Below, one piece after another: positions 7,848 to 16,257 of a stretch of DNA of 57,245 nucleotides (its first letter is position 1; every line of letters starts with the position of its first letter). Made by a program: the position numbers and the translations under genes. A model generated the notes under the pieces. The model saw only the letters and a program-made list of their open reading frames with translations. It had not been told where the DNA came from and ran no database searches. Origin of the DNA: Fibrobacter sp. UBA4309. Lineage in GTDB: Bacteria > Fibrobacterota > Fibrobacteria > Fibrobacterales > Fibrobacteraceae. The stretch lies in the NCBI RefSeq assembly GCF_002395745.1, contig NZ_DGUN01000005.1:1-57245 (forward strand), given 5' to 3'.

Positions 7848-9023
7848 CTAGTTGAGCGTTCTACCGAACGAGGAAGATGAGTGCAAAAACGGGGAGGATT
7901 TTCCGGTTATGGAAGAGGAAGAGCCCGGGATATCTATACCATCCTTAATGACGACGGTGAATACGCCCGTGGCTGTTACCTTGATCGCCATGGTGTAGGC
8001 TTCTGTTTTAGAAAGCCTGACTACTTTGTAAGCTTCATAACTTTTAGTCGAAGAAGAGCTTTCCACCTCGATGAATTCTTCTTTTTTTAGGACAGCTACG
8101 AAAGCTTTGTTTTCAATGACGGTACCTTTTTTGGCAGTGGTCCATTCGACAAAGGGATCCAGGAATGCCCAACGTTCATCGCGAAGCAATACGGCGCTGC
8201 TGGAAGATTCTTTTTCGCTGGAACTTTCCGGCTCGACGGCGGAGCTTTCCGGTTCAGTGGCGGAACTTTCCGGTTCGGTGGCGGAACTTGCCGGGGCTTC
8301 GGAAGAGGAAGTCGGTTCAGCGGAAGAGCTGGATGCGGGCACGGTAGAGCTTACCGGGGTTTCGGAGGAGCTGCTTTCCTTGGATTCACTGCTCTTTGCC
8401 TTGGAGGAGCTGCTTTCGTCCTTGGACTCGCTGCTCTTTGCCTTGGAGGAACTGCTTTCGTCCTTGGACTCGCTGCTCTTTGCCTTGGAAGAACTGCTTT
8501 CGTCCTTGGATTCGCTGCTCTTTGCCTTGGAAGAGCTGCTTTCGTCCTTGGATTCGCTGCTCTTGGCCTTGGAAGAACTGCTTTCGGTTTCTTTCTTGAC
8601 GGCCACGGTGGCGAGCGTGTCTTCGTCGCAAACCAGGGAGACCTGTTCGTCGTCCTTCACGATTTCGCAGCCTTCGACGTCGGCCTTGGTGATCGCGCCG
8701 ATAGAATCGCCGTCGCAGGTGATGACCAGGGCGGAATCGCCAACCAGTTCGGCTGCGGCGTTGACTTCGTCGCCGTCCTTCTCGCCGCAGACGAATGCGG
8801 TCCAGGCCCTTTCGTCACAGATGGCGATTTCTTCATCAGCGACTAGAATCTTGCCATCCTTGGCGCTAGTGCACTTGGGAAGATCGTCTGCGGAAACGAC
8901 GAGGCCTGAAAGCTTAGAGGCAGTCGGGGTAAAACTGCTGGAACTGTCATCATCGCCACAGGCGACGAGAATGGCGGCAACCGACAAAGAGGCGGCTGCG
9001 CCGACAAAGAGAGATTTTTTCAT
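7848..9023 (-). CDS. Lipoprotein with a Ser/Lys/Glu tandem-repeat stalk, unknown function
   Basis: 391 aa. A lipoprotein signal (LVAC, Cys at residue 22) is followed by Asp/Ser-rich residues. Residues about 35-142 form a compact Cys-containing domain (DDLPKCTSAKDGKI, FVCGEKDGDE, ALVITCDGD). Residues 147-216 are five copies of the 14-residue unit ESSSSKAKSSESKD, then a Ser/Pro/Glu linker to about 285. A second small domain (about 290-370) and a Ser-rich end follow. Such a stalk would hold two domains apart on the cell surface. The start is supported by AGGAGC. I do not recognise the domains; similar Cys-rich lipoproteins with Ser linkers are common in Fibrobacter. Confidence 0.8.
   Translation of the reverse strand: MKKSLFVGAAASLSVAAILVACGDDDSSSSFTPTASKLSGLVVSADDLPKCTSAKDGKILVADEEIAICDERAWTAFVCGEKDGDEVNAAAELVGDSALVITCDGDSIGAITKADVEGCEIVKDDEQVSLVCDEDTLATVAVKKETESSSSKAKSSESKDESSSSKAKSSESKDESSSSKAKSSESKDESSSSKAKSSESKDESSSSKAKSSESKESSSSETPVSSTVPASSSSAEPTSSSEAPASSATEPESSATEPESSAVEPESSSEKESSSSAVLLRDERWAFLDPFVEWTTAKKGTVIENKAFVAVLKKEEFIEVESSSSTKSYEAYKVVRLSKTEAYTMAIKVTATGVFTVVIKDGIDIPGSSSSITGKSSPFLHSSSSFGRTLN
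8376..8585 (-). repeat. Five tandem 42-bp repeats inside the lipoprotein gene
   Basis: Five in-frame copies of a 42-bp unit, each coding for ESSSSKAKSSESKD; the last ends with Glu in place of Asp. Copies differ mainly at third codon positions, so the protein repeat seems to be under selection rather than being a very recent duplication. Confidence 0.95.
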
Positions 9024-9294
9024 TTTTGCTCCTAATTAGGTTTATGGCAAAGATAATAAATGAAAACATTTACGGAAGATTTATGACGTATAATCGTAAG
9101 CGATTCTGCCTGGAAACCCCGTTGTTACGGGGGGAGCCTTCGCTTGCAGTAAACTTTTGTAAACGTTTCGGGGCTTGTGCTGCTTTGTAAACAGTTTTTT
9201 TTGAAACGTAAAAACCAAATTTTTTAATTAAATCTATATTACGAATGATTTTTTTAAACAAAGGCTTGATATACCTTTATACAAGAGGATACAC
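9024..9294. promoter_or_regulatory. Divergent intergenic region with TTTGTAAAC motifs and a TATATT box
   Basis: 271 bases without a gene, between the lipoprotein (leftward) and the peptide ABC operon (rightward). It holds two copies of TTTGTAAAC (9156-9164 and 9184-9192). A TATATT -10 candidate at 9235-9240, within TTAAATCTATATTACG, would give the ABC operon a leader of about 47 bases. The first copy overlaps the palindrome AAACGTTT. Confidence 0.45.
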
Positions 9295-11124
9295 ATGATT
9301 GGAATGAAATCTATTCTCAAGACTGTCGTTGCCGTTTCGGCTACGGGAGCCCTTTTTGGGTGTGGCGGAGAACAGCAACAGCAGGCTGCCGAAGGCGCTC
9401 TGCCCCGCCAGGAAACACTATATCTCTCTGGCCAGCAGTGGGGTGCTCCCGCTACGTTCAACCCGCTTGCCGAAAGCTGGATGGCTGCATGGCCGGTGGG
9501 TGGCCGTTTCAACCTGGTGTACGAACCGCTCGTCACCTATAATACCTTGAACGGTCAGGTGGAATCCCTTCTCGGTTCCGTCGTTTCCGAACTTTCCAAC
9601 AACGACAGCATCGTTGTCGACCTGAACCCCGCCGCCAAGTGGAGCGACGGCAAGCAGGTGAACTCCAACGACGTGAAGTTCATCTTCGCCAACGGTTCCA
9701 TCAACACGACGGAACAGATTTCTGCAATTCACGTGGATACCGTCAAGGCCGAACCGGCAGCAGAGGACGCTCCCGTTGTCGAACGCATTTCTTTCATTGT
9801 GGCTAAGGACAAGCGCAACAACCCGCTTTCTGTGATGGACCTCCTCCAGGCCATCCGTATCGTGCCGGCCCACGTGTTTGAACCGCTCGTTGCCGAAAAG
9901 GGCCTCGACGAAGTCAAGAAGATGATGTTCGACAAGAACCCGGTCGTTTCCGGTCCGTATACCATCAAGGACTACTCTGCGAACAAGATTATCCTCGAAC
10001 GTCGTGACGACTACTGGGGCAATGCCGCTCTCCACGAAGGCAAGCTCCCGGCTCCGAAGTACATCGTTCACCCGATCTACAAGAGCAACGAACACAACAC
10101 CATCGCTCTCCGCAAGGGCGAACTCGATGCTTCCATGTCCTTCATTCCGCGTATCGGCGACCTCAAGAGCGCCGGCGTGCACACCTGGTTGAACGACGCT
10201 CCGTTCTTCACTCCGGGCGCTATGCCGATGCTCATGATCAACACCATGAAGGAGCCCCTCAACGACAAGCGCTTCCGTCGTGCCCTCGCTACGGCCATCG
10301 ACTACAACGCCATCCGTCAGTTCGCTCTTTCCGGTTACACCTCTCAGCTGCAGCCGGGCCTCATCATGCCGACGAACCTCGAAGGCAAGTACATCAACGC
10401 CGAAGACCAGAAGGTCGGCGTGAAGCTCGACATTACCGACGAAGCCGAACGCCTCAACACGGTGAAGGCCATGCTTACCGAAGCCGGTTACAAGTCCGTG
10501 TTCAAGGATGACGGTTCTCTCGACCACATGGAAAATGCCAAGGGCGAAAAGATCCCGACCCTCTTCATCACTTCTCCGGCCGGCTGGACCGACTGGGAAT
10601 CCATCGTGAACATCGCCGTCGAAGGCATGCGCAAGGCCGGTATCGACGTTCGTGAAGGTTTCGTGGATGGCGGTCAGTACTGGCCTGCCATGGGCACCGG
10701 CAACTTCGACCTCATCATGCACAAGCCGACTGCCGACGTGTCTCCGTCTCTCCCGTGGAGCCGCTTCAACGAAGTCATGTCCAGCCGCGACTGGCAGAAG
10801 CTCGGTGACTGGGCCGGTACCAACATCGGCCGTTACAACCAGCCGGGCACCAAGGAATTCCGTCCTGAAGTCGACAAGCTTCTCGCCGAAATCCCGCTCA
10901 TGACTGACGAAGCCCAGAAGGCCGAAGCCTACCGTGAACTCAACAAGATCTTCATGGAAGATCAGCCGGCGATTCCGCTCGCTTACCTCCCGGAACAGTA
11001 CTACGAATTCAGCGACCGCGTGTGGACCAACTGGCCGTCTGCTGAAAATGCCTACGCTCCGGCCCAGCTGCCGTGGATCGCTTCGGGCACGAAGGTTCTC
11101 TGGAGCCTGAAGCTCGCCAAGTAA
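9295..11124 (+). CDS. Peptide ABC transporter substrate-binding lipoprotein (OppA/DppA family)
   Basis: 609 aa. Lipoprotein signal with lipobox LFGC (Cys 23). The family SBP_bac_5 pattern is clear: YEPLVTYN, AAKWSDGKQVNSNDVKFIF, NPVVSGPYTIKDYSANKIILERRDDYWG, RKGELDASM, and NDKRFRRALATAIDYNAI. It should capture oligopeptides (or another solute) in the periplasm for the permease encoded next. It is the first gene of a five-gene operon in the standard order binding protein, permease, permease, ATPase, ATPase. The ATG follows AAGAGG. The length is somewhat above the usual 530-550. Substrate cannot be read from the sequence. Confidence 0.92.
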   Translation: MIGMKSILKTVVAVSATGALFGCGGEQQQQAAEGALPRQETLYLSGQQWGAPATFNPLAESWMAAWPVGGRFNLVYEPLVTYNTLNGQVESLLGSVVSELSNNDSIVVDLNPAAKWSDGKQVNSNDVKFIFANGSINTTEQISAIHVDTVKAEPAAEDAPVVERISFIVAKDKRNNPLSVMDLLQAIRIVPAHVFEPLVAEKGLDEVKKMMFDKNPVVSGPYTIKDYSANKIILERRDDYWGNAALHEGKLPAPKYIVHPIYKSNEHNTIALRKGELDASMSFIPRIGDLKSAGVHTWLNDAPFFTPGAMPMLMINTMKEPLNDKRFRRALATAIDYNAIRQFALSGYTSQLQPGLIMPTNLEGKYINAEDQKVGVKLDITDEAERLNTVKAMLTEAGYKSVFKDDGSLDHMENAKGEKIPTLFITSPAGWTDWESIVNIAVEGMRKAGIDVREGFVDGGQYWPAMGTGNFDLIMHKPTADVSPSLPWSRFNEVMSSRDWQKLGDWAGTNIGRYNQPGTKEFRPEVDKLLAEIPLMTDEAQKAEAYRELNKIFMEDQPAIPLAYLPEQYYEFSDRVWTNWPSAENAYAPAQLPWIASGTKVLWSLKLAK

Positions 11125-11147
11125 TAAAAGAAATAAAAGGACTATAA

Positions 11148-12530
11148 ATGCTAAAACAGTATCCTATGCTACGCTATGTCCTGCAGAAGGCGTTCTGGTA
11201 CCTCCTGACGTTTGTCGTAGCTGTCGCAATCAACTTCACGCTGCCTCGTATGGGTGAAAACAACCCCGTGGACATCATCATGGGTAAGGCCGCCCAAGGC
11301 CTTTCTCCCGAACAGGCGAAGCTCAAGAAGGAAACCTTGCTCAAGGCATTCGGCATGGCCGAACTCGACGATCAGGGCAACGTTGTCTATGAAAGGGAAA
11401 TTGACGACAATGGTCAGATGAAGACCATCAAGGTCCCGAAAATGGAAAACGGCGCCCCGGTGCTCAAGACCGTTCTCGAGGTGAACGAAGATGGTTCGCC
11501 GAAGATGATCGAACGCCAGAAGGTCGACGAAGCCGGTAACCCGGTATTCGAAGAAAAGCCGGTCCTCGACGAAAAGGGCAAGCCGGTCATGGAAAAAGAC
11601 CCTGTGACCAAGAAGAAGGTCGCCAAGGTTGAACAGGTTCCTGTCATGGAACAGGTTCAGGCCGAACACCAGGATACTGTCATGGTGGACCAGGAAGTCC
11701 TCAAGTCCGATCCGAAGCTCGCTTCGGGCCTCTCCCAGTTCTTTACCTACATCGGTAACGTGTTCAAGGGAGACCTCGGCCTGTCTTACAGCCAGTATCC
11801 GAAGCCGGTTATCGAAATCATCAAGGAATCCCTCCCGTGGACCCTTGCCATCCAGGCCCCGACCATTATCCTCGGCTGGATTGTCGGTAACCTTCTCGGT
11901 GCCTTCGCTGCATACAAGCGCGGTATCTTCGACAAGGTCTTCTTCCCGTGCGCCATGTTCCTGAACGGTGTGCCGTTCTTCGTGTTCGGTATGCTGCTCG
12001 TGGCGCTCTTCTCCATCACGCTTGGCTGGTTCCCGGCCATGGGCGCCTACAGCCCGGATATTCCGGAACTCCAGTTCAACTGGAACTGCATCAAGAGCGT
12101 CGGGTACTACTACGTGCTCCCGTTCTTCTCTGTGTTCCCGATTCTTCTTTCGGGCCAGGCGACGGGTATGCGTTCCATGTCTATCTATGAACTCGGTACC
12201 GACTACATGAAGTACGCCAAGTGGCTCGGTCTTCGCGAAGGCAAGATCATCAGCTACGTGTTCCGTAACGCCATGCTCCCGCAGCTCACCGGTCTCGCCC
12301 AGAGCCTCGGTGCGATGGTGGGTGGTGCCCTCATTACCGAAATGATTTTCTCTTACCCCGGCCTCGGTATGGCGATGCTCACTGCCATCCAGCAGAACGA
12401 CTACGCTACGATTCAGGGCTGCACGCTCATGATTTCGACCTGCGTGCTCGTCGCTAACTTCGCCGTTGACGTTTTGATTGCCGTCTTTGACCCGCGTGTC
12501 AAGGCCGGTCTCCAGATGGGAGGTAAGTAA
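11148..12530 (+). CDS. Peptide ABC permease (OppB/DppB family) with a long repeat-containing insertion
   Basis: 460 aa, against roughly 300-340 for the family. TM1 is at about 14-31. Residues about 72-190, where the family has a short periplasmic loop, are a hydrophilic insertion with repeated D-x-x-G units (DDQGNVVYE, DDNGQMKT, NEDGSPKM, DEAGNPVFEE, DEKGKPVMEK). The normal family pattern then resumes: GDLGLSYSQYPKPVIEII, five more membrane segments, and the cytoplasmic ATPase-contact loop near ELGTDYMKYAKWLGLREGKI. The frame stays open and codon use matches its neighbours, so the insertion is not a frameshift artefact. The start follows AAAGGAC. Confidence 0.9.
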   Translation: MLKQYPMLRYVLQKAFWYLLTFVVAVAINFTLPRMGENNPVDIIMGKAAQGLSPEQAKLKKETLLKAFGMAELDDQGNVVYEREIDDNGQMKTIKVPKMENGAPVLKTVLEVNEDGSPKMIERQKVDEAGNPVFEEKPVLDEKGKPVMEKDPVTKKKVAKVEQVPVMEQVQAEHQDTVMVDQEVLKSDPKLASGLSQFFTYIGNVFKGDLGLSYSQYPKPVIEIIKESLPWTLAIQAPTIILGWIVGNLLGAFAAYKRGIFDKVFFPCAMFLNGVPFFVFGMLLVALFSITLGWFPAMGAYSPDIPELQFNWNCIKSVGYYYVLPFFSVFPILLSGQATGMRSMSIYELGTDYMKYAKWLGLREGKIISYVFRNAMLPQLTGLAQSLGAMVGGALITEMIFSYPGLGMAMLTAIQQNDYATIQGCTLMISTCVLVANFAVDVLIAVFDPRVKAGLQMGGK

Positions 12531-12532
12531 TC

Positions 12533-13378
12533 ATGGGTAAGCTTTTAAGAAATCTTCTCAAGTCCCCGATGTTCGTTATCGGTGTGTCTATTTTCATCAT
12601 CACGCTGTTGATCGCAGTTTTCGGACCGCTGTTCTATCACGTGGATATCAATGCCCGTGACATGATGGCCGGCCCGTACGCGGGCTCCAGCGCCGATCAC
12701 CTCCTCGGTACCGACCACCTCGGCCGCGACTACGTGTCCCTGCTGATCGAAGGTCTCCGTTCTTCTCTGTATGTGGGCCTTGTGGCCGGCGTAATCGCGA
12801 CGACGATCGGTGTGCTCATCGGTCTGTTCGGCGGTTTCCGTGGCGGCTGGATCGACGAAGTGCTGAACATGCTCACGAATATCTTTATCGTGATTCCGCA
12901 GTTCGTGATTCTCGTGCTCATCAGCTCTGCCGTGAAGGACGGACGTTCTCTTACGCTGATTGGCCTTATCATTGGCCTTACCGCGTGGAGCTGGTCTGCC
13001 CGTGCCGTGCGTGCCCAGGCTTCTTCGCTGCGTAGCCGCGATCATATCGCATTGGCCCGCATCAACGGAGCTTCTACGCTCACCATCGTCCTGAAGCATG
13101 TGCTTCCGTACCTGCTTTCTTACGTGTTCATGGTGTTCATCATGCAGGTCTCTTCCGGTATCCTTTCCGAAGCCTCCATCTCCATGATTGGCCTCGGTCC
13201 TCTGGATTCCACGAGCCTCGGCATCATCCTGAACCAGGCCAAGGACAATGGCGCCCTCTCGGGTGGCATCTGGATCGCCTTCTTGCCGGCAACTATCATC
13301 ATCACCCTTACGGTGTTCGCCCTCTATCTGATCAACACGTCGATGGAAGGTGTGTTTAACCCCAGGCTCCGCAAGTAA
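12533..13378 (+). CDS. Peptide ABC permease (OppC/DppC family)
   Basis: 281 aa, the usual size. N-terminal membrane segment (VIGVSIFIITLLIAVFGPLF), then the family motif LGTDHLGRDYVS and five further membrane segments. The ATPase-contact loop is present (SLRSRDHIALARINGASTL). It forms the translocation path with the OppB-type protein. The ATG lies two bases after the previous stop and uses GGGAGG inside the upstream gene, so translation is likely coupled. Confidence 0.93.
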   Translation: MGKLLRNLLKSPMFVIGVSIFIITLLIAVFGPLFYHVDINARDMMAGPYAGSSADHLLGTDHLGRDYVSLLIEGLRSSLYVGLVAGVIATTIGVLIGLFGGFRGGWIDEVLNMLTNIFIVIPQFVILVLISSAVKDGRSLTLIGLIIGLTAWSWSARAVRAQASSLRSRDHIALARINGASTLTIVLKHVLPYLLSYVFMVFIMQVSSGILSEASISMIGLGPLDSTSLGIILNQAKDNGALSGGIWIAFLPATIIITLTVFALYLINTSMEGVFNPRLRK

Positions 13379-13389
13379 GAGGTAACGAA

Positions 13390-14391
13390 ATGTCTGAAAA
13401 TGTTTTTGAAGTAGATAATCTCAGCCTCTATTACTTGGGCCGCTTCGGCGACAAGACGCATGCCGTTACGAACGTCAGCTTCTCCATGAAGCAGGGCGAA
13501 ATCCTCGGCATCGCCGGTGAATCCGGTTGCGGTAAGTCCACGCTCGTGTCCGGCCTTATGGGCATGTGCATCCCGCCGCTCTACCCCGAAGGCAAGAGTG
13601 ATGTGCGCGTCCGCAATGGCGACAAGATGGAATCCCTCATGAACCGCAAGATCGAAGACGTCCGCGCGAACGTCTTGGCCCAGAAGGTTTCCATGATTCC
13701 GCAGGGTGCGTTCAACGCCCTGAACCCGGTCCGTAAAATCAAGGACATCGCCGCCGACGTGATCGCTGCCCACCAGCAGCCGGGCAAGAAGCTCGATCAC
13801 AAGGAAATCTACGACCGCCTTTGCGAACGTTTCGACCTGTTCGGAATGGATACGAAGCGCGTTCTCGACTCTTATCCCATCCAGCTGACAGCCGGTGAAC
13901 GCCAGCGTTCGGTTATCGGTATTTCCACCCTGCTCAACCCGCAGATGGTGATCGCCGACGAACCGACTTCCGCTCTGGACGTTTCCACCCAGAAAGAAGT
14001 GATCAAGATGATCTTCGACCTTCTGGACAAGGGCATCTTCAGCACGATGATCTTCATTACCCACGAACTTCCGCTCCTGTACCACGTGGCCGACAACATC
14101 GCCATCATGTACGCCGGCGAATTCGTGGAAAAGGGTACGGCGGAACAGGTCGTCAAGGATCCGCGCCACCCGTACACCCAGGCCCTCATGGGCGCCATGC
14201 TCAGTACCGAGGCGAGCCAGCGTGGCCGTCATCCGGTGGCTATCGAAGGCGCTCCTCCGAGCCTCAAGAAGAAAATTGTCGGATGCCGTTTTGCGGCGCG
14301 TTGCAGCAAGGCCTGCCCTGACTGCAAGAAGAATACCCAGAACCTCCGCGTTGTCGGCGGTCGTGACGTGAGGTGCGATTATGCTCAGTAA
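13390..14391 (+). CDS. Peptide ABC transporter ATPase (OppD/DppD family)
   Basis: 333 aa. Walker A GESGCGKST, Q-loop MIPQGAFNALNPV, Walker B MVIADEPTSALD and H-loop FITHELPLL are present. The ABC signature reads LTAGERQR in place of the usual LSGGMRQR, so the second Gly of the motif region is changed to Ala; this is worth noting but still compatible with function. The C-terminal oligopeptide/dipeptide region has the Cys pattern CRFAARCSKACPDC, typical of OppD/DppD, where such Cys can bind an iron-sulfur cluster. It overlaps the next ATPase gene by 11 bases. Confidence 0.93.
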   Translation: MSENVFEVDNLSLYYLGRFGDKTHAVTNVSFSMKQGEILGIAGESGCGKSTLVSGLMGMCIPPLYPEGKSDVRVRNGDKMESLMNRKIEDVRANVLAQKVSMIPQGAFNALNPVRKIKDIAADVIAAHQQPGKKLDHKEIYDRLCERFDLFGMDTKRVLDSYPIQLTAGERQRSVIGISTLLNPQMVIADEPTSALDVSTQKEVIKMIFDLLDKGIFSTMIFITHELPLLYHVADNIAIMYAGEFVEKGTAEQVVKDPRHPYTQALMGAMLSTEASQRGRHPVAIEGAPPSLKKKIVGCRFAARCSKACPDCKKNTQNLRVVGGRDVRCDYAQ

Positions 14392-15190
14392 TAAGCCTGT
14401 TGTTTTTTCTGCCAAGCGTATCAGCAAGGACTTCGGTGCCGGCAAGACATTGAAGACTGCCGTGAAGGACGTTTCTTTCGATATTTATGACGAAGAGTTC
14501 ATTTCTATCGTGGGCGGCTCCGGTTGCGGCAAGTCCGTGCTCGCCAAGATCATGCTCGGCCTGTACAAGCCTACCCGTGGCCAGTTCCTCTATCGCGATC
14601 ACAGGATCACGAACCTGAAGGACCACTGGAACGAAGTGCAGTCCGTGTTCCAGGACCCGTTCGGATGCTTCAACCAGTTCTTTACTATCCGTAGCCAACT
14701 GGAAGATTCCCTGAACATCCTGAAGAACAAGCCCAGCAAGGAAGAAGTCCGCCGCCGCGTGGACGAAGGCCTGCTGGCCGTGAACGTGACCCCTGCCGAT
14801 ATCGAAGGCAAGTACCCGTTCGAACTTTCTGGCGGCCAGATGCAGCGTATGCTCCTGGCTCGAATCTTCGCGCTCCGTCCGAAGGTCCTGATCGCCGACG
14901 AAGCCACCTCCATGGTGGACGCCTGCGTGCGCGCCAACATCCTCGATTACCTCCGCAAGTTGAAAGACGAGCTGAAGATGACCGTGGTGTTCGTGACTCA
15001 CGACATCGGCCTCGCCAACTACGTTTCGGACCGTATCTTCATCATGCATGACGGCAAGATCGTGAACCAGGGTACCCCTGCCGAGGTGCTCGACAACACG
15101 AACGAACCGCATACGCTCCGCCTGCTCGACGATATCCCGGAAGTCCACAAGACCGAATGGATCAAGAACAGCCACCGCAGCAAGAAGTAA
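14381..15190 (+). CDS. Peptide ABC transporter ATPase (OppF/DppF family)
   Basis: 269 aa, a little short for the family (about 300-330). It lacks most of the C-terminal Cys-rich extension. Walker A GGSGCGKSV, Q-loop SVFQDPFGCFNQF, signature LSGGQMQR, Walker B VLIADEATSMVD and H-loop VFVTHDIGLA are all canonical. It should pair with the preceding ATPase as a heterodimer. The ATG lies inside the end of the upstream gene (11-base overlap) behind GTGAGG, so the two ATPases are translationally coupled. It is the last gene of the operon. Confidence 0.93.
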   Translation: MLSNKPVVFSAKRISKDFGAGKTLKTAVKDVSFDIYDEEFISIVGGSGCGKSVLAKIMLGLYKPTRGQFLYRDHRITNLKDHWNEVQSVFQDPFGCFNQFFTIRSQLEDSLNILKNKPSKEEVRRRVDEGLLAVNVTPADIEGKYPFELSGGQMQRMLLARIFALRPKVLIADEATSMVDACVRANILDYLRKLKDELKMTVVFVTHDIGLANYVSDRIFIMHDGKIVNQGTPAEVLDNTNEPHTLRLLDDIPEVHKTEWIKNSHRSKK

Positions 15191-15203
15191 TTGCAATGCG
15201 TGA

Positions 15204-15235
15204 GTCGTGAAAACAAGGTTGCTTGTTTTCATGAC
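15204..15235. repeat. Long hairpin just after the ABC operon
   Basis: GTCGTGAAAACAAG, GTTG, CTTGTTTTCATGAC: a 14-bp stem with one G-T pair. No T-run follows, so it is not the terminator. It could protect the 3' end of the mRNA or be a processed remnant. Confidence 0.6.
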
Positions 15236-15258
15236 CGGGCCGAAGAATATTGCGAAGA

Positions 15259-15291
15259 AAGCCCCGGACTTGTTAGTCCGGGGCTTCTTTA
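15259..15291 (+). terminator. Rho-independent terminator of the peptide ABC operon
   Basis: 12-bp stem AAGCCCCGGACT / AGTCCGGGGCTT with a TGTT loop, followed by CTTTAT. Confidence 0.85.
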
Positions 15292-15310
15292 TCTGGAGTC
15301 GGATTATCAG

Positions 15311-15338
15311 GAAAAAATCCCCGCCTTGCGACGGGGAA
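15311..15338 (-). terminator. Probable terminator of the leftward barrel-protein gene
   Basis: Stem CCCCG / CGGGG around a 9-base loop. Read on the minus strand it is followed by a run of six T, 26 bases past the stop at 15364. Confidence 0.65.
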
Positions 15339-15363
15339 AAGGATCATGCTAAAACAGGCTGCA

Positions 15364-16011
15364 TTACATGAACCAGTAGGTCACGCCCACCTGGAACTGG
15401 AGAGTCTTGACGGAACCGGTTTCCATGCTCATGGAATCTTCGGGCTCCTGGAGTGCGGCCAGTCCTTCGGTTTCGACTTTCACGTCTTCGCCGTCGTCGA
15501 GCATGGAGGTCAGGCCGAGAACCATGCGGAAGTTGACATCGAGATTCTCGGCGACAGCGTAGCCGACGCCGGCAGCGACGCTGAATTCGATGGTGTTGAG
15601 CATTTCGGCGTCGCCGAAGTTGATGGTTTCCTTGCTGATGCCGAACAGGTCGGTTTCTTCTTCGGAGCTCAGGAGGATAGAAATCTGCGGACCGACTTCG
15701 AGGAAGAGCTGCGGCATCACGTTGATGCGGGCGAGCACCGGAATGTCGATGGCCCAGGTAGACCAGGAGATGATTGCATCGGAAGCGCGGCGCAGGTCGA
15801 TGGTGGCTTCGGGAGCGATGGCGAACATGTCGTTGATGGCGATCTTGGTGGCAAGGCCGGCATTAAAGCCGAAGCCCCAAGGAATATCGCTAGTATCGTC
15901 GCCATAGATCGTACCGAAGTTGATGGCGCCACGGCCGCCGAGGGCGAACTGGGCGAAGGATGTGCTTGCTGCCATGAGAACGGCTGCCACGAGGAGGATA
16001 ATTTTTTTCAT
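15364..16011 (-). CDS. Small outer-membrane beta-barrel protein
   Basis: 215 aa. Signal peptide 1-20 (ASTSFAQ). The mature protein has alternating strands (ALGGRGAINFGTIYG, WGFGFNAGLATKIAIN, LDVNFRMVLGLTSM) and ends TLQFQVGVTYWFM, one residue off the classical terminal aromatic of outer-membrane barrels. This fits the general 8-10-strand barrel families of Fibrobacteres/Bacteroidetes. Function is unknown; barrels of this type are often structural or adhesin-like. The ribosome-binding site AAGGAC precedes the ATG. A long upstream region with a perfect palindrome may control it. Confidence 0.78.
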   Translation of the reverse strand: MKKIILLVAAVLMAASTSFAQFALGGRGAINFGTIYGDDTSDIPWGFGFNAGLATKIAINDMFAIAPEATIDLRRASDAIISWSTWAIDIPVLARINVMPQLFLEVGPQISILLSSEEETDLFGISKETINFGDAEMLNTIEFSVAAGVGYAVAENLDVNFRMVLGLTSMLDDGEDVKVETEGLAALQEPEDSMSMETGSVKTLQFQVGVTYWFM

Positions 16012-16143
16012 TGTTGTAGTCCTTTGTGTGTGTTAAGTTGTTTCTGACCCGCAATCTAAAAACGTGATTTGGAGATGTAAAGAGAAAAGAAAGTCTGCTT
16101 TTTATTAAAACAACGTAATGACGCTTACAAAAATGTTATGCGG

Positions 16144-16176
16144 AAATCATATGAAACGAATCGTTTCATATGATTT
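16144..16176. repeat. Perfect 33-bp palindrome
   Basis: Arms of 16 bases (AAATCATATGAAACGA and its exact reverse complement) around a single A, followed on the plus strand by TTTTT. It lies 133 bases upstream of the leftward barrel gene and well before the GH9 gene. It may be an operator for a large dimer or tetramer. As RNA it would fold into a hairpin with the U-run of a terminator, but no plus-strand gene precedes it. Confidence 0.85.
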
Positions 16177-16257
16177 TTTTTGAAAGGAAAAAATGCTTCA
16201 TCGTGCGAAAAGAATGAAAATGAAAAAGGACGAAGATTGATTTTCGGGGCGAAAGTT

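Noticed and set aside
8376..8585. CRISPR array
   Set aside because: The regular 42-bp repeats are contiguous, in frame and without spacers. No cas genes or repeat-spacer pattern occur anywhere in the window.
8071..9039. A plus-strand frame opposite the Ser-repeat lipoprotein, with a leucine-rich-repeat-like translation
   Set aside because: The LEELLSSLDSLLFA pattern is only the complement of the Ser/Lys repeat codons. The minus-strand gene has a lipobox, a ribosome-binding site and a terminator.
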